A DNA stretch of 63,867 nt from Ferruginibacter sp. (GTDB lineage: Bacteria; Bacteroidota; Bacteroidia; Chitinophagales; Chitinophagaceae), in assembly GCA_025352695.1 (NCBI GenBank), contig JANXSK010000014.1, positions 1 to 63,867 of the forward strand, written 5' to 3'. The notes below the pieces were generated by a model, which worked only from the letters and a program-made list of their open reading frames with translations, did no database searches and had not been told where the DNA came from. Of this stretch, positions 27,705-37,816 are shown in pieces. Position numbers and translations under genes: made by a program. The first letter of the stretch is position 1; each line of letters opens with the position of its first letter.

Positions 27705-29192
27705 ATGCCTTTAAAAGTTTATAACTCCTACACCCGCCAAAAAGAAGTTTTTAATTCCATCACGCCAGGCCATGTGGGTATGTATGTATGTGGCCCTACA
27801 GTCAGCGGCGAAAGCCATTTAGGACATGCCAGGCCCTATATAACATTCGACTTTATTTTTCGATACCTAACTTACAAAGGATATAAGGTGCGTTATGTAC
27901 GCAACATTACCGATGCCGGACATTTTGAAGAAGAAGGCAGAGAGGCAGAAGATAAAGTTGGTAAAAAAGCTATTTTAGAAAAATTAGAACCCATGGAACT
28001 GGTGCAGAAATACACCAATCTTTTTCATTGGGCCATGTTGCAATTTAATTGTGTAGAGCCAAGTATTGAACCTACCGCTACCGGGCATATTGTTGAGCAA
28101 ATAAACATGATTGAAAAAATTATTGCCGAGGGATATGCCTATGAAGTAAATGGATCTGTATACTTTGATTTAAAAAAATATGCTGCTACCCATGATTATG
28201 GAAAATTAAGCGGGCGGATAATGGATGATTTGCTGGAAACAACAAGAGAGTTGGATGGGCAACAGGAAAAAAGGGATAAAGCAGATTTTGCTTTATGGAA
28301 ATCTGCAGCACCGGAACACATCATGCGATGGAAAAGCCCGTGGGGCGAGGGTTTTCCGGGATGGCATATTGAATGTTCTGCAATGGCTACAAAATATTTG
28401 GGTGCCGAGTTTGATATACATGGTGGTGGTATGGACTTACAGTTTCCACACCACGAAAGTGAAATTGCACAGAGTACTATTTGCAATAAACACAGCCCAG
28501 CAAGATTTTGGATACACAATAACATGATAACCATCAATGGTAAAAAGATGGGTAAAAGTTATAATAATGTAATTAAGCTTACAGAAATGTTTAGCGGTAA
28601 TCACCCGTTGCTTACGCAGGCTTTTGCGCCAATGACGGTAAGGTTTTTTATTTTACAAAGCCATTACCGCAGCCCGGTAGATTTTAGTAGCGAAACCTTA
28701 CAGGCAAGTGAAAAAGCACTTAAAAGATTGTGGGAAGCTTATGAAGTATTAAAGAAATTACCTGTAAACATTCAAGCGCAGGGAACCGATGCTGCACTTG
28801 AAACAAAAGTGCTGCAATGGATAAATGAATTTGATGAATTTATGGATGATGATTTTAGCACAGCTAAAATACTAGCCAATATGTTTGAGCTGGCACCTGT
28901 TATAAATGGCATTAAAGACGGACACATTGCGGTAAATGCCTTGTCAGGTGCAACAGTGGTTTTACTGCAAAAACAATTTAAAAATTACCTGGAAGATATT
29001 TTTGGCTTAACACATACTACTGCAGGCGATGAGGGTGCTTTACAAGGAGTAATGCAATTGCTGATTGATATTCGCAAACAATCAAAAGCAAAAAAAGATT
29101 ATGCTACATCTGATAAAATCCGTAACCAATTGACCACTTTAGGCATTGAACTAAAAGATGAAAAGGATGGCGGGATGAGCTGGAACAGGTAA
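27705..29192 (+). CDS. cysS: Cysteinyl-tRNA synthetase
   Basis: Class I aminoacyl-tRNA synthetase, 495 residues, normal length. The HIGH motif reads HLGH inside GPTVSGESHLGHARPY and KMSKS reads KMGKS in NGKKMGKSYNN. Zinc ligands are expected at the first CGPT cysteine, the cysteine in WHIECSAM and the HHESE histidines. The C-terminal DALR-type helices and a short tail (KDEKDGGMSW) are typical. It is monocistronic, with a clear terminator 22 bp downstream. The upstream 265 bp show no T-box or other leader element that I recognise. Confidence 0.97.
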   Translation: MPLKVYNSYTRQKEVFNSITPGHVGMYVCGPTVSGESHLGHARPYITFDFIFRYLTYKGYKVRYVRNITDAGHFEEEGREAEDKVGKKAILEKLEPMELVQKYTNLFHWAMLQFNCVEPSIEPTATGHIVEQINMIEKIIAEGYAYEVNGSVYFDLKKYAATHDYGKLSGRIMDDLLETTRELDGQQEKRDKADFALWKSAAPEHIMRWKSPWGEGFPGWHIECSAMATKYLGAEFDIHGGGMDLQFPHHESEIAQSTICNKHSPARFWIHNNMITINGKKMGKSYNNVIKLTEMFSGNHPLLTQAFAPMTVRFFILQSHYRSPVDFSSETLQASEKALKRLWEAYEVLKKLPVNIQAQGTDAALETKVLQWINEFDEFMDDDFSTAKILANMFELAPVINGIKDGHIAVNALSGATVVLLQKQFKNYLEDIFGLTHTTAGDEGALQGVMQLLIDIRKQSKAKKDYATSDKIRNQLTTLGIELKDEKDGGMSWNR

Positions 29193-29214
29193 GGTTAATC
29201 CACAAATAAACTTT

Positions 29215-29244
29215 AAAGCTGGCTTGGTTTAGCCGGCTTTTTTT
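29215..29244 (+). terminator. Terminator of cysS
   Basis: 10-bp stem AAAGCTGGCT / AGCCGGCTTT with one G-U pair in plus-strand RNA, 6-nt loop, followed by TTTT. It sits between cysS and the convergent fbp. Confidence 0.8.
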
Positions 29245-29254
29245 ATGCAACAAC

Positions 29255-30262
29255 TTATTTTAAATACCCTTCTAGCTCTTCCATCATATTTTTGCTGCCA
29301 ACAAAAAATGGAGTATGTTCATGGATTGCTTTAGGTTGTATTTCAAGTATCCGTCGATTGCCATCTGTTGCTTTGCCACCCGCTATCTCCACAATAAATG
29401 CAAACGGATTACATTCATACAACAACCTTAATTTTCCTTCTGGCCGGTTGGTAATTGAGGGATACATAAAGATGCCTCCTTTAATTAAATTACGATGGAT
29501 ATCACTTACCATACTGCCAATATAACGCTGTGTATAAGGTCCTCCTGTGGCTTCGTTTTTTTGCTGGCAGGCGGAAATATATTGTTGCACAGCTTGCTGG
29601 TACTGAAAATAATTACCATGGTTTACCGAATATATTTTACCTGTTGGCGGACATTGTATATCAGGGTGGCTTAAAGTAAATTCCCCGATAGAAGGATCGA
29701 GGGTAAATCCATTTACACCTCTGCGGGTAGCATATACTAAAATTGTAGACGAACCATAAATAACATAGCCAGCAGCTATCTGTTTTATCCCCTTTTGTAA
29801 AAAATCTGCTGCTGTTACAGGTGTGCCTTTAGGAGTTACCCTTGGTAACACGCTGAATATAGTACCAATGGCTACATTCACATCAATATTGCTGCTGCCA
29901 TCTAAAGGATCAAACAGGCAAACATATTTACTGTTATTGCTTATTTCATCATCAAAAACCAATATCTCATCCAGCTCTTCACTCGCTATGCCTGCACAGC
30001 TTATACCATGTTGTAGTACGCCGGCAAACTGGTCGTTGGCGTATACATCCAGTTTTTTTACTGCCTCCCCTTGCACATTTATTGTGCCGGCATCGCCCAA
30101 AATATCTACAAGGCCCGCCTTATTAACTTCTACATTTACCCTTTTGGCGGCAAGGCCAATATCTCTTAACAATCCGGAAAGCTCGCCGGTTGCATTGGGA
30201 AAATTTCTTAGTTGCTGAATAGTAAATTCATCCAGCGTTTGTACTTTTCGGTTAATCGCCAT
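29255..30262 (-). CDS. fbp: Class I fructose-1,6-bisphosphatase
   Basis: Gluconeogenic phosphatase (fructose 1,6-bisphosphate to fructose 6-phosphate), 335 residues, cytoplasmic. The metal site is DPLDGSSNIDVNVAIGTIFS, and the substrate region contains RYIGSMVSDIHRNL and LLYECNPFAFIVEIAGG. The C-terminal HEHTPFFVGSKNMM is also conserved. The start at 30262 gives the usual N-terminus (TLDEFTIQQLRNFPNATGEL). It is divergent from pckA, so two gluconeogenesis genes lie side by side and may share control over the 293-bp gap. Confidence 0.97.
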   Translation of the reverse strand: MAINRKVQTLDEFTIQQLRNFPNATGELSGLLRDIGLAAKRVNVEVNKAGLVDILGDAGTINVQGEAVKKLDVYANDQFAGVLQHGISCAGIASEELDEILVFDDEISNNSKYVCLFDPLDGSSNIDVNVAIGTIFSVLPRVTPKGTPVTAADFLQKGIKQIAAGYVIYGSSTILVYATRRGVNGFTLDPSIGEFTLSHPDIQCPPTGKIYSVNHGNYFQYQQAVQQYISACQQKNEATGGPYTQRYIGSMVSDIHRNLIKGGIFMYPSITNRPEGKLRLLYECNPFAFIVEIAGGKATDGNRRILEIQPKAIHEHTPFFVGSKNMMEELEGYLK

Positions 30263-30555
30263 GGCTGCTACTAAAATTAAATGTAAGGGCTAAAGTAATT
30301 GAATTAAACCAGTTAGGTTGTAGCGACTGCGTACCCGTTACACGATAAAAATAAAAATATTTATATCTTTCAATCTTTGATAACCTTTATTAAATCCTGT
30401 TTAAAAAAACTACACAAGCGTTGGAATTATTAGTTATAAGTATCCCAATAAAATAATTAAACCAACGATTTAAAACCGCATTTACAAAAGATGATAAATA
30501 AACACCTGCTACCTTCATTAACAAATAACGATTGTTAACCAAAGCTATTCATGTG

Positions 30556-32160
30556 ATGCCATTAAAAACAATGCCGCTCATTCCTGAAAATATTTTGATC
30601 AGTATAGGTTTACCTATTGACCAACCTGTGCATTACCAGTTATCGCCCGCAGCATTAACGCAACAAACGCTTCAACGCAAGGAAGGTGTTTTAAATGATA
30701 CGGGTGCATTGGTAATTTCTACCGGTGAATTTACCGGCCGCAGTCCGGATAATAAATTTATCGTTAAAGATGATTTAACTAACAACACAGTCGACTGGAA
30801 TAATTTCAATAATCCCATCAACCCAATATATTTTAACCGGTTGCATGTTAAAATGATAGCATGGCTTGCTGGTAAAGAAATATGGATACGGGATTGCTAC
30901 GCCTGTGCCGACCCGGTTTACCGGCTTAATATCAGGATAATAAATGAAAATCCATGGAGTAACTTGTTTGCGTACAATATGTTTTTAAGACCGGAAGAAG
31001 CTTCATTGCAAAGTTTTACTGCCGATTGGCATATCATTCATGCGCCTGGGTTTAAAGCTAACCCTGCGGTAGATGGCACCCGCCAGCCAAATTTTACCCT
31101 TGTTAATTTTACGCAAAAAATTATTTTAATCGGCGGCTCTGCCTATACGGGTGAAATAAAGAAAGGAATTTTTTCTGTATTGAATTTTTTATTACCAAAT
31201 GATAAAAACGTGTTAAGCATGCACTGTTCGGCCAATGTAGGCAAGACAGGTGACACCGCTATATTTTTTGGTTTAAGTGGTACGGGCAAAACAACGCTTA
31301 GTGCTGATCCGGACCGCTACCTCATTGGCGACGATGAACATGGATGGACTGGCGATACGGTGTTTAATTTTGAAGGTGGTTGTTATGCAAAAACAATTGA
31401 TCTGACAGAAGAAAAAGAACCGGAAATATTTAACGCCATCAAACCGGGCGCATTGGTAGAAAATGTAACTTTTATTGAAGGAACAAATAAGATTGATTTT
31501 GCCAGCAAAAAAATTACACAAAATACAAGAGTAAGTTATCCATTAAATTTTATCAGCAATGCAATGGAGGTTTCCATTGCAAATATACCCCAGAATATTT
31601 TCTTTCTTACTTGCGATTCATATGGCATATTACCACCCATTAGTAAGCTTACTTCAGTGCAGGCTATGTACCAGTTTATAAGTGGGTACACAGCAAAAAT
31701 TGCTGGCACAGAAACGGGTATCACAGAACCCAAAGCCACTTTCAGCGCTTGTTTTGGCGCCCCTTTTTTGCCGCTGCACCCAGGTAAATATGCAACTATG
31801 CTAGGCAAAAAAATCACTGCCAATTCAGTAAACGTTTGGATGATTAATACAGGTTGGAGTGGTGGCCCCTATGGTACAGGAAAAAGAATAAAATTAGCTT
31901 ACACCAGGGCAATGATTACTGCTGTGCTGCAAGGCCAGTTAGCTGAAGTTGATTGCATAGCACACCCGGTATTTGGGATGCTGATGCCCGTAACCTGTGC
32001 TGGTGTACCGACAGAAATTTTAAACCCAAAAAATACCTGGATTAACAAGGCAGACTATGACGTAAAAGCAACTGCACTTGCCCAATTATTTATTACAAAT
32101 TTTGAAAAATATAAATCTGGTGTGAGCAGAGAAATAGTGTCTGCTGAACCAAAAGTATAA
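30556..32160 (+). CDS. pckA: Phosphoenolpyruvate carboxykinase (ATP)
   Basis: Converts oxaloacetate and ATP to PEP, first committed step of gluconeogenesis. The frame is open from a TTG at 30532, but the ATG at 30556 gives a normal product of about 534 residues and is preferred. Motifs: FTGRSPDNKFIV, the kinase-1a/P-loop GLSGTGKTTLSADPDR (about residues 239-254), metal-binding IGDDEHGW and the C-terminal adenine-binding region NTGWSGGPYGTGKRI. Divergent from fbp. Confidence 0.97.
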   Translation: MPLKTMPLIPENILISIGLPIDQPVHYQLSPAALTQQTLQRKEGVLNDTGALVISTGEFTGRSPDNKFIVKDDLTNNTVDWNNFNNPINPIYFNRLHVKMIAWLAGKEIWIRDCYACADPVYRLNIRIINENPWSNLFAYNMFLRPEEASLQSFTADWHIIHAPGFKANPAVDGTRQPNFTLVNFTQKIILIGGSAYTGEIKKGIFSVLNFLLPNDKNVLSMHCSANVGKTGDTAIFFGLSGTGKTTLSADPDRYLIGDDEHGWTGDTVFNFEGGCYAKTIDLTEEKEPEIFNAIKPGALVENVTFIEGTNKIDFASKKITQNTRVSYPLNFISNAMEVSIANIPQNIFFLTCDSYGILPPISKLTSVQAMYQFISGYTAKIAGTETGITEPKATFSACFGAPFLPLHPGKYATMLGKKITANSVNVWMINTGWSGGPYGTGKRIKLAYTRAMITAVLQGQLAEVDCIAHPVFGMLMPVTCAGVPTEILNPKNTWINKADYDVKATALAQLFITNFEKYKSGVSREIVSAEPKV

Positions 32161-32455
32161 TTAGTGAAATACTCTTTTATAAACACTTTAATAGAGTGTA
32201 TACAAATTTTAATTGGGTGATTAAAGTTGTATAAAAAACACTGTCTATATTTTTTATACCGTATTAGAAAAAGAAAAAATAATTTCTTACTTTTAAGTAT
32301 GCATTATTTAGTCAACAATAATAAAACCATTAAACGACGCCCCGTCTAACTGCGGTTACTACTGCTGCATAATTTTATTTTAATCTATCTATAAACTGCT
32401 GTCCTTTACTTATGCTAATTGCTATGGGTATCGGGCATATAAATGCTCTCTGATT

Positions 32456-33202
32456 ATGAAACAGGAATACAATAAATATACCCCCGATGATTTTGAAGTG
32501 TGGAAACTTTTATTTGAATCTCAGATACTATTGGTGAGAGACAAAGCTTGTAGTGAATTTTTAAAAGGTGTTGAAACCCTGCAATTCAATGCGGAAAAAA
32601 TAGCAAGCTTTGATGAAACAAATAAACTCCTTTTACAACTAACAGGCTGGCAAATTTATGTGGTACCTGGGTTAATTCCTCCCGCTGATTTTTTTAAACT
32701 ATTGCATGAAAAAAAATTTTGTGCCGCTACCTGGTTACGCAATAGGAATCAGTTGGAGTACCTGGAAGAACCGGATATGTTTCATGATGTTTTTGGACAT
32801 ATTCCTTATTTAACAGATCCGCATATCAGTAGTTTTTTGCAACGCCTCGCCGGTATTGCGTTGCAATATATTTCAAATGAAAAAGTAGTTGAAATGATTG
32901 CCACGTTTTACTGGTACACAATTGAATTTGGATTGATAAAAAGCAAGCAGGGTGAGGTAAAAATATTTGGTGCCGGTATTGTATCTTCTCCCGGAGAAAG
33001 TATTTATTGCCTTGAACAAACACTACTTCATCAACCTTTTGATGTAGCAATAATCCTTAAAACAGCTTACCGGAAAGATATATTTCAAAGCACTTATTTT
33101 GTATTGGATTCATTGGAACAACTGGAACTTTCGTTGATAACACTGCAGCATATTTTAAATGAGCAGTTTGGTTCAGTGAGTACAAAATCAGTTACGACTT
33201 AA
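32456..33202 (+). CDS. phhA: Phenylalanine 4-monooxygenase
   Basis: Non-heme iron, pterin-dependent hydroxylase turning phenylalanine into tyrosine, 248 residues, the bacterial single-domain size. Iron ligands are H110 and H115 in MFHDVFGHIP and E157 in FYWYTIEFG. It lacks the regulatory and tetramer domains of animal enzymes. It sits next to, but convergent with, the tyrosine-degradation genes; no pterin dehydratase (phhB) is in the window. It feeds tyrosine into the HPPD-HGD route encoded at 34-38 kb. Confidence 0.95.
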   Translation: MKQEYNKYTPDDFEVWKLLFESQILLVRDKACSEFLKGVETLQFNAEKIASFDETNKLLLQLTGWQIYVVPGLIPPADFFKLLHEKKFCAATWLRNRNQLEYLEEPDMFHDVFGHIPYLTDPHISSFLQRLAGIALQYISNEKVVEMIATFYWYTIEFGLIKSKQGEVKIFGAGIVSSPGESIYCLEQTLLHQPFDVAIILKTAYRKDIFQSTYFVLDSLEQLELSLITLQHILNEQFGSVSTKSVTT

Positions 33203-33415
33203 TTTAATTTTTTTCTAAAATTTTTCGGACATCTTTTTAATTTTTATTTCTTAATAAAGAAGATTAAGAAGTGGCTAATATCATTAAGGATTTATAATTA
33301 ATTGCACTGTCTTTTAAAGCGATGAATTAATGGCTTTTTTATTGCTGTCTTCAGCCATAAATTGGAATAAGAAGTGCTTCCGAAATTATATTTTTATAGT
33401 GGCTAATTCTATAGA

Positions 33416-34294
33416 TTATTCCATCAGCAGCACTTGCCATGCCCAGTCGGTTCTACCACAATCAATTAAATTTTTTGCTGCTTGTTGCAGCAAACGATTG
33501 CCTTCCTTATCGTGCAAAATAGCATATTGATCACAGTATGCTAAGGCCTGCATGCGCAGGTTTAAATCAATAACTGGTATACATTTAACACTAGCAAGTT
33601 GTGCCAGGTGATTGCCCGTAAGTATTTTACTATTGCGGATATGTTGGGGTAGTGAGTCCATGCCAATGGATAGTTTTGTATTTGGTTTGGCCACAGTAAA
33701 AAGGCTGTCTTTTGTCACCCTGCAATACCAGTCTCCTCCAAGCCTTGCCACCACATCAAGTTGTGCTTGTTCAAATTGCTGTGCTGCATTCAGCAAACTG
33801 TTACACACATGCAGGGCCAACACTTCACAAATTACCAGTTGCCCGGCACCTCCTCGATTGCCCAGCGATTTTACCTCCAATACTTTACATTCCAGTTTTA
33901 CCTTACTCTCTTTTACCATGAACGGTTTAACAAGCATGGCAGCTTCTTTGGTGAAGCCTGCTTTTGAGAATTCGTCTATCCCTTTCGGGTATTCTCCACT
34001 TGATAAGGACGTTTGCTGCACCATACGAAAGTCAACAATATTGATTACCACTTCCGGCACTTCAAGTACGTTTTCCAATGTGTGTTTAATGGTATTGTTC
34101 CTTATCCTCCGAGAAGGTGAAAATATAACAACAGGTGGATTGGTTGAAAAAATATTAAAAAAACTGAAGGGACTTAAATTACTAACACCGTTTTTATCAA
34201 TGGTGGCTGCAAGGCAGATTGGCCGTGGAACCACCACATGCTGCAAATAATATTGCTTATCTAAAGAAGAAAGTTCAGCAAGATTAAATATCAT
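33416..34294 (-). CDS. Flavin reductase family protein (FMN-binding split barrel)
   Basis: 292 residues of the DIM6/NTAB flavin reductase family: RPICLAATIDKNGVSNLSPFSFFN is the FMN-binding start, then PPVVIFSPSRR, and a GEYPKGIDEFSKAGFT segment typical of this branch. The last about 90 residues form an additional helical part. It lies 56 bp downstream of the FAH-family gene in the tyrosine-catabolism run and is probably the last gene of that transcript. Its reaction is unknown; it could reduce flavin or act directly on a pathway metabolite. Confidence 0.9.
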   Translation of the reverse strand: MIFNLAELSSLDKQYYLQHVVVPRPICLAATIDKNGVSNLSPFSFFNIFSTNPPVVIFSPSRRIRNNTIKHTLENVLEVPEVVINIVDFRMVQQTSLSSGEYPKGIDEFSKAGFTKEAAMLVKPFMVKESKVKLECKVLEVKSLGNRGGAGQLVICEVLALHVCNSLLNAAQQFEQAQLDVVARLGGDWYCRVTKDSLFTVAKPNTKLSIGMDSLPQHIRNSKILTGNHLAQLASVKCIPVIDLNLRMQALAYCDQYAILHDKEGNRLLQQAAKNLIDCGRTDWAWQVLLME

Positions 34295-34350
34295 AATGAA
34301 GTCAGATTAGAGAAGTGTTTAAAGAGCAAAAAGGGTTAAGATTTATCTCT

Positions 34351-35376
34351 TTATTTGTTGCCTTCCAACGAATGTTTTTTTTGATGCAAAATACTCCAAT
34401 CAGTTTTTTTGGCCACGATAGTATTGGAAAGTGTACCCAATTCCTGGATGACCATCTCTACTGTATCACCCTCTTGTAACCACTGCTCTTTATGAGTAGG
34501 ATCATTTAATTTGCCCGTGCCGTTTAATTCCAGAAAACAACCGGTACCAACCGTACCGCTACCAATAATATCCCCTGGATACACCTCAACTCCATAACTA
34601 ACCCTTTCAATTATTTCTGCAAAAGTCCAGTCCATATCTTGCATATTACCTGCACTTACTTGCACACCATTTACACTACAGGTCATGGGAAGATTCCAGT
34701 TTTTACCAATGTGGTTTGGCTGGGCAGGTACTTCAAAAGGAGCAAGTTCATCCAATGTAACCAGCCACGGACCTACAATTGTAGCAAAATCTTTTCCTTT
34801 GGCCGGACCAAGATTTAATAGCATTTCTTCCTGTTGCAACCGTCTTGCACTCAGGTCGTTCATAATCATTAGTCCGCCAATATATTCATCCGCATTTGCT
34901 GCCTTAATATTATTTCCTGCCTTGCAGATAACAATAGCTACTTCCAGTTCAAAATCAAGTTTTTCAAAATGATCAGGCATGCACACAACTTTACCCGGCC
35001 CCTTTATGCTGTTGTGATTGGTAAAATAAAAGATCGGATACTGATCAAATTCGGGAATCATTGCAACGCCCCTATTTTTTCTTGCAGCCGCCACATGCTG
35101 GCGAAATGCATAGCCATCCCTGCAAGAAGTAGGGTTTGGAACTGGTGCCAACAGTTGTACCTGGTTATAGTCAATAGCCGTATATATTGCCATGCCGGCT
35201 TCTTTAATCTTTTTTAATTCGTCCGTTACTAAAGGAATGTACGCTTCCCAATGTTTAAGCAGCATTGCCATGTTGTCTGGCAAGTCTGGATGAATGGTTT
35301 GCATATCATAAAGCCATTCCCCCACCAACACTGCCAATTGTTCATTTCCATTTTTTAGGTAACTAATCAGTTTCAT
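34351..35376 (-). CDS. Fumarylacetoacetate hydrolase family protein
   Basis: 341 residues with the FAH C-terminal fold: DFELEVAIVICKAG carries the acidic metal ligands, then MIMNDLSARRLQQEEM, GPAKGKDFATIVGPWLVT and YPGDIIGSGTVGTGCFLELNG. It encodes the last step of tyrosine breakdown (fumarylacetoacetate to fumarate and acetoacetate) by context, 42 bp behind homogentisate dioxygenase. It is shorter than animal FAH and may have related hydrolase activity; the neighbouring genes make the tyrosine role likely. Confidence 0.93.
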   Translation of the reverse strand: MKLISYLKNGNEQLAVLVGEWLYDMQTIHPDLPDNMAMLLKHWEAYIPLVTDELKKIKEAGMAIYTAIDYNQVQLLAPVPNPTSCRDGYAFRQHVAAARKNRGVAMIPEFDQYPIFYFTNHNSIKGPGKVVCMPDHFEKLDFELEVAIVICKAGNNIKAANADEYIGGLMIMNDLSARRLQQEEMLLNLGPAKGKDFATIVGPWLVTLDELAPFEVPAQPNHIGKNWNLPMTCSVNGVQVSAGNMQDMDWTFAEIIERVSYGVEVYPGDIIGSGTVGTGCFLELNGTGKLNDPTHKEQWLQEGDTVEMVIQELGTLSNTIVAKKTDWSILHQKKHSLEGNK

Positions 35377-35418
35377 TATAAATTCTATTAATAAATTTTA
35401 TAAAAATTATTCATTAAA

Positions 35419-36588
35419 CTATGCTTGGTTATCATTTCGCCAACTCATAACATAACTGTTGTTTTCTAGTTCTAGGGCTTGCTTTGTGAGCATCAGCGGA
35501 TGAAAAGTGTCAATCATTACAGCCAGTTCTTTTGTTTCCTTTGCACCAATATTCTTTTCTACTGTTCCGGGATGCGGTCCATGTGGTATACCTGCCGGAT
35601 GTAACGTAATCATACCCCTTGTTACATTTTTGCGGCTCATAAATTCTCCATCCACATAATAGAGTACTTCATCACTATCAATATTACTGTGGTTATAAGG
35701 AACTGGCACCGCCAGCGGATGGTAGTCAAACAAACGTGGACAAAAAGAACATACCACAAAATTATTGCCTTCAAACGTCTCATGTACGGGTGGTGGTTGG
35801 TGCACCCGGCCGGTGATAGGTTCAAAATCATGGACAGAAAAAGCAAAAGGATAACAGTTGCCGTCCCACCCAATTACATCAAAAGGATGTGTTGCATAAT
35901 GGATGTTGTATTGCATGCCCTGCTTTTTAATCTTCACCAAAAAGTCGCCTTTTTCATCATGTGTGATAAGGTTTTTTGGTGTGCGGATATCCCTTTCACA
36001 ATAAGGAGCATGTTCAAGCAACTGCCCATACTTACTTAAATATTTTTTAGGAAAACGAATAGGGCTAAAAGATTCAACAATAAACAACCGGTTTTTTTCA
36101 TCATTAAAATGAATCTGGTAAATAGTGCCTCTTGGAATAACCAAATAGTCGCCATAAGAAAATGCCAGTTCACCATACATTGTTTTTAAAAAGCCTGTTC
36201 CTTCATGAATAAAAATCATTTCATCTGCATCTGCATTTTTATAAAAATATGCGGTAAGGCTATGCTGTGGTGCAGCCAAAACAATATGTACGTCTTTATT
36301 AACCAAAACAAGTACACGACTTTCTAGGTAATCGCTGGCAGGTTGCACATTAAAGCCTTCAAAGCTGCGGTGGCTGAGCATTTTCTCTTCTGCTATCTGT
36401 GGCGCTACATTTACCGGGGCTGAAGTTTTAATAATCTGGGTAGGCGGATACACATGATACAGCAAAGCCGAGTCATTTGAAAATCCTTCGGTTGAAAAGA
36501 GTTCTTCCGAATACAATCCACCATCAGGTTTTCGAAACTGCGTATGGCGTTTGTGGGGTATTTTACCCAACGTATAATAGTATGGCAT
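35419..36588 (-). CDS. hmgA: Homogentisate 1,2-dioxygenase
   Basis: Ring-cleaving Fe(II) dioxygenase that forms maleylacetoacetate, 389 residues. Likely iron ligands are H300 and E307 (PYNHSNIDSDEVLYY) and H336 (HPAGIPHGPHPG), matching the His/Glu/His set of the family. The N-terminus PYYYTLGKIPHKRHTQFRKP is typical of the short bacterial form. It lies between hppD (91 bp upstream) and the FAH-family gene (42 bp downstream). Confidence 0.95.
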   Translation of the reverse strand: MPYYYTLGKIPHKRHTQFRKPDGGLYSEELFSTEGFSNDSALLYHVYPPTQIIKTSAPVNVAPQIAEEKMLSHRSFEGFNVQPASDYLESRVLVLVNKDVHIVLAAPQHSLTAYFYKNADADEMIFIHEGTGFLKTMYGELAFSYGDYLVIPRGTIYQIHFNDEKNRLFIVESFSPIRFPKKYLSKYGQLLEHAPYCERDIRTPKNLITHDEKGDFLVKIKKQGMQYNIHYATHPFDVIGWDGNCYPFAFSVHDFEPITGRVHQPPPVHETFEGNNFVVCSFCPRLFDYHPLAVPVPYNHSNIDSDEVLYYVDGEFMSRKNVTRGMITLHPAGIPHGPHPGTVEKNIGAKETKELAVMIDTFHPLMLTKQALELENNSYVMSWRNDNQA

Positions 36589-36679
36589 AATCGTTATTTA
36601 TAAAATATTAATAAATTTAAAACAAAATAAAACGTTTAAAAATCCCGTATGGATACCTATATCCCAATACCTACGCAAT

Positions 36680-37816
36680 TTATAAATTACCCCTCAGCCC
36701 CTGTTCAAATTCTATTGCTTCAAACAAAGCCTTAAAATTTCCTTTGCCAAAACTTTTTGCTCCCTTGCGTTGAATGATTTCAAAAAACAGGGTAGGTCGG
36801 TCTTGTACCGGTTTGCTAAATAGTTGCAGCAAGTAACCTTCATTATCTCTGTCTACCAAAATACCAAGTTCTTTTAATGGTTCCAGGTCTTCATCAATTT
36901 TACCAACGCGGTCTAACAATTCATCATAATAAGAGGAAGGCACTTTTAAAAATTCAACACCTCTGCGCATTAAATCTTTTACTGTTTTTACAATATCATT
37001 CGTTGCAAGAGCTATGTGCTGTACACCTTCGCCATTATAAAATTCCAGGTATTCTTCTACCTGCGATTTATTTTTTCCTTCTGCCGGCTCATTGATAGGG
37101 AATTTTACAAAGCCGTTACCATTGCTCATTACTTTGCTCATAAGGGCTGAGTATTCGGTTGAAATATCTGCATCATCAAAAGATAAAATATTTTTAAATC
37201 CCATCACATCTTCATAAAATTTTACCCACATATTCATCTGGTTCCATCCTACATTACCCACGCAATGATCAACATATAACAAGCCTGTGTCAACCAGGTT
37301 AGCTGCAAAAGAGGGAGCCCATGCATTATACCCAGGAAGAAACACACCACCATATTTTTTTCTTTCAATAAAAAGATGCACTGTATCGCCATAAGTCGAG
37401 ATGCCGCTGATAACGGCTTCGCCGTAATTGTCTTTAAGGTACAACGGTTGCTGGTAACTGATACCGCCACGCTGCGTAGTTTGTTTCCATGCATCTGCTG
37501 CATCATTAACAAGCAAAGCCAACACTTTAACGCCATCACCATGTCTTGCAATATGCGCTGCAATTGAACTGTCTGCTTTTAATGGAGTGGTTAATACAAA
37601 TGTTAATTTATGCTGGCATATTACATAACTAGCCCTGTCTTTTAATCCTGTTTCAGGACCTGCATAAGCCAGTGGTGTAAAGCCAAAAGCATTGATATAA
37701 TAATGGGCAGCCTGCTTGGCATTGCCTACATAAAATTCTACATAATCTGTTCCCAACAATGGTAAAAAATCATTGGAAACAGGCATTACTGGTAATTGTT
37801 TTGCTACGGTCAACAT
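36680..37816 (-). CDS. hppD: 4-hydroxyphenylpyruvate dioxygenase
   Basis: Fe(II) dioxygenase forming homogentisate from 4-hydroxyphenylpyruvate, 378 residues, two VOC-type halves. Iron ligands H184 (YVDHCVGNVG), H267 (GVQHIALATND) and E346 (LFFEIIQR) are all present. It is the first gene of the minus-strand run hppD-hmgA-FAH-flavin reductase. The tyrosine aminotransferase that would supply its substrate is not in the window. Confidence 0.97.
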   Translation of the reverse strand: MLTVAKQLPVMPVSNDFLPLLGTDYVEFYVGNAKQAAHYYINAFGFTPLAYAGPETGLKDRASYVICQHKLTFVLTTPLKADSSIAAHIARHGDGVKVLALLVNDAADAWKQTTQRGGISYQQPLYLKDNYGEAVISGISTYGDTVHLFIERKKYGGVFLPGYNAWAPSFAANLVDTGLLYVDHCVGNVGWNQMNMWVKFYEDVMGFKNILSFDDADISTEYSALMSKVMSNGNGFVKFPINEPAEGKNKSQVEEYLEFYNGEGVQHIALATNDIVKTVKDLMRRGVEFLKVPSSYYDELLDRVGKIDEDLEPLKELGILVDRDNEGYLLQLFSKPVQDRPTLFFEIIQRKGAKSFGKGNFKALFEAIEFEQGLRGNL

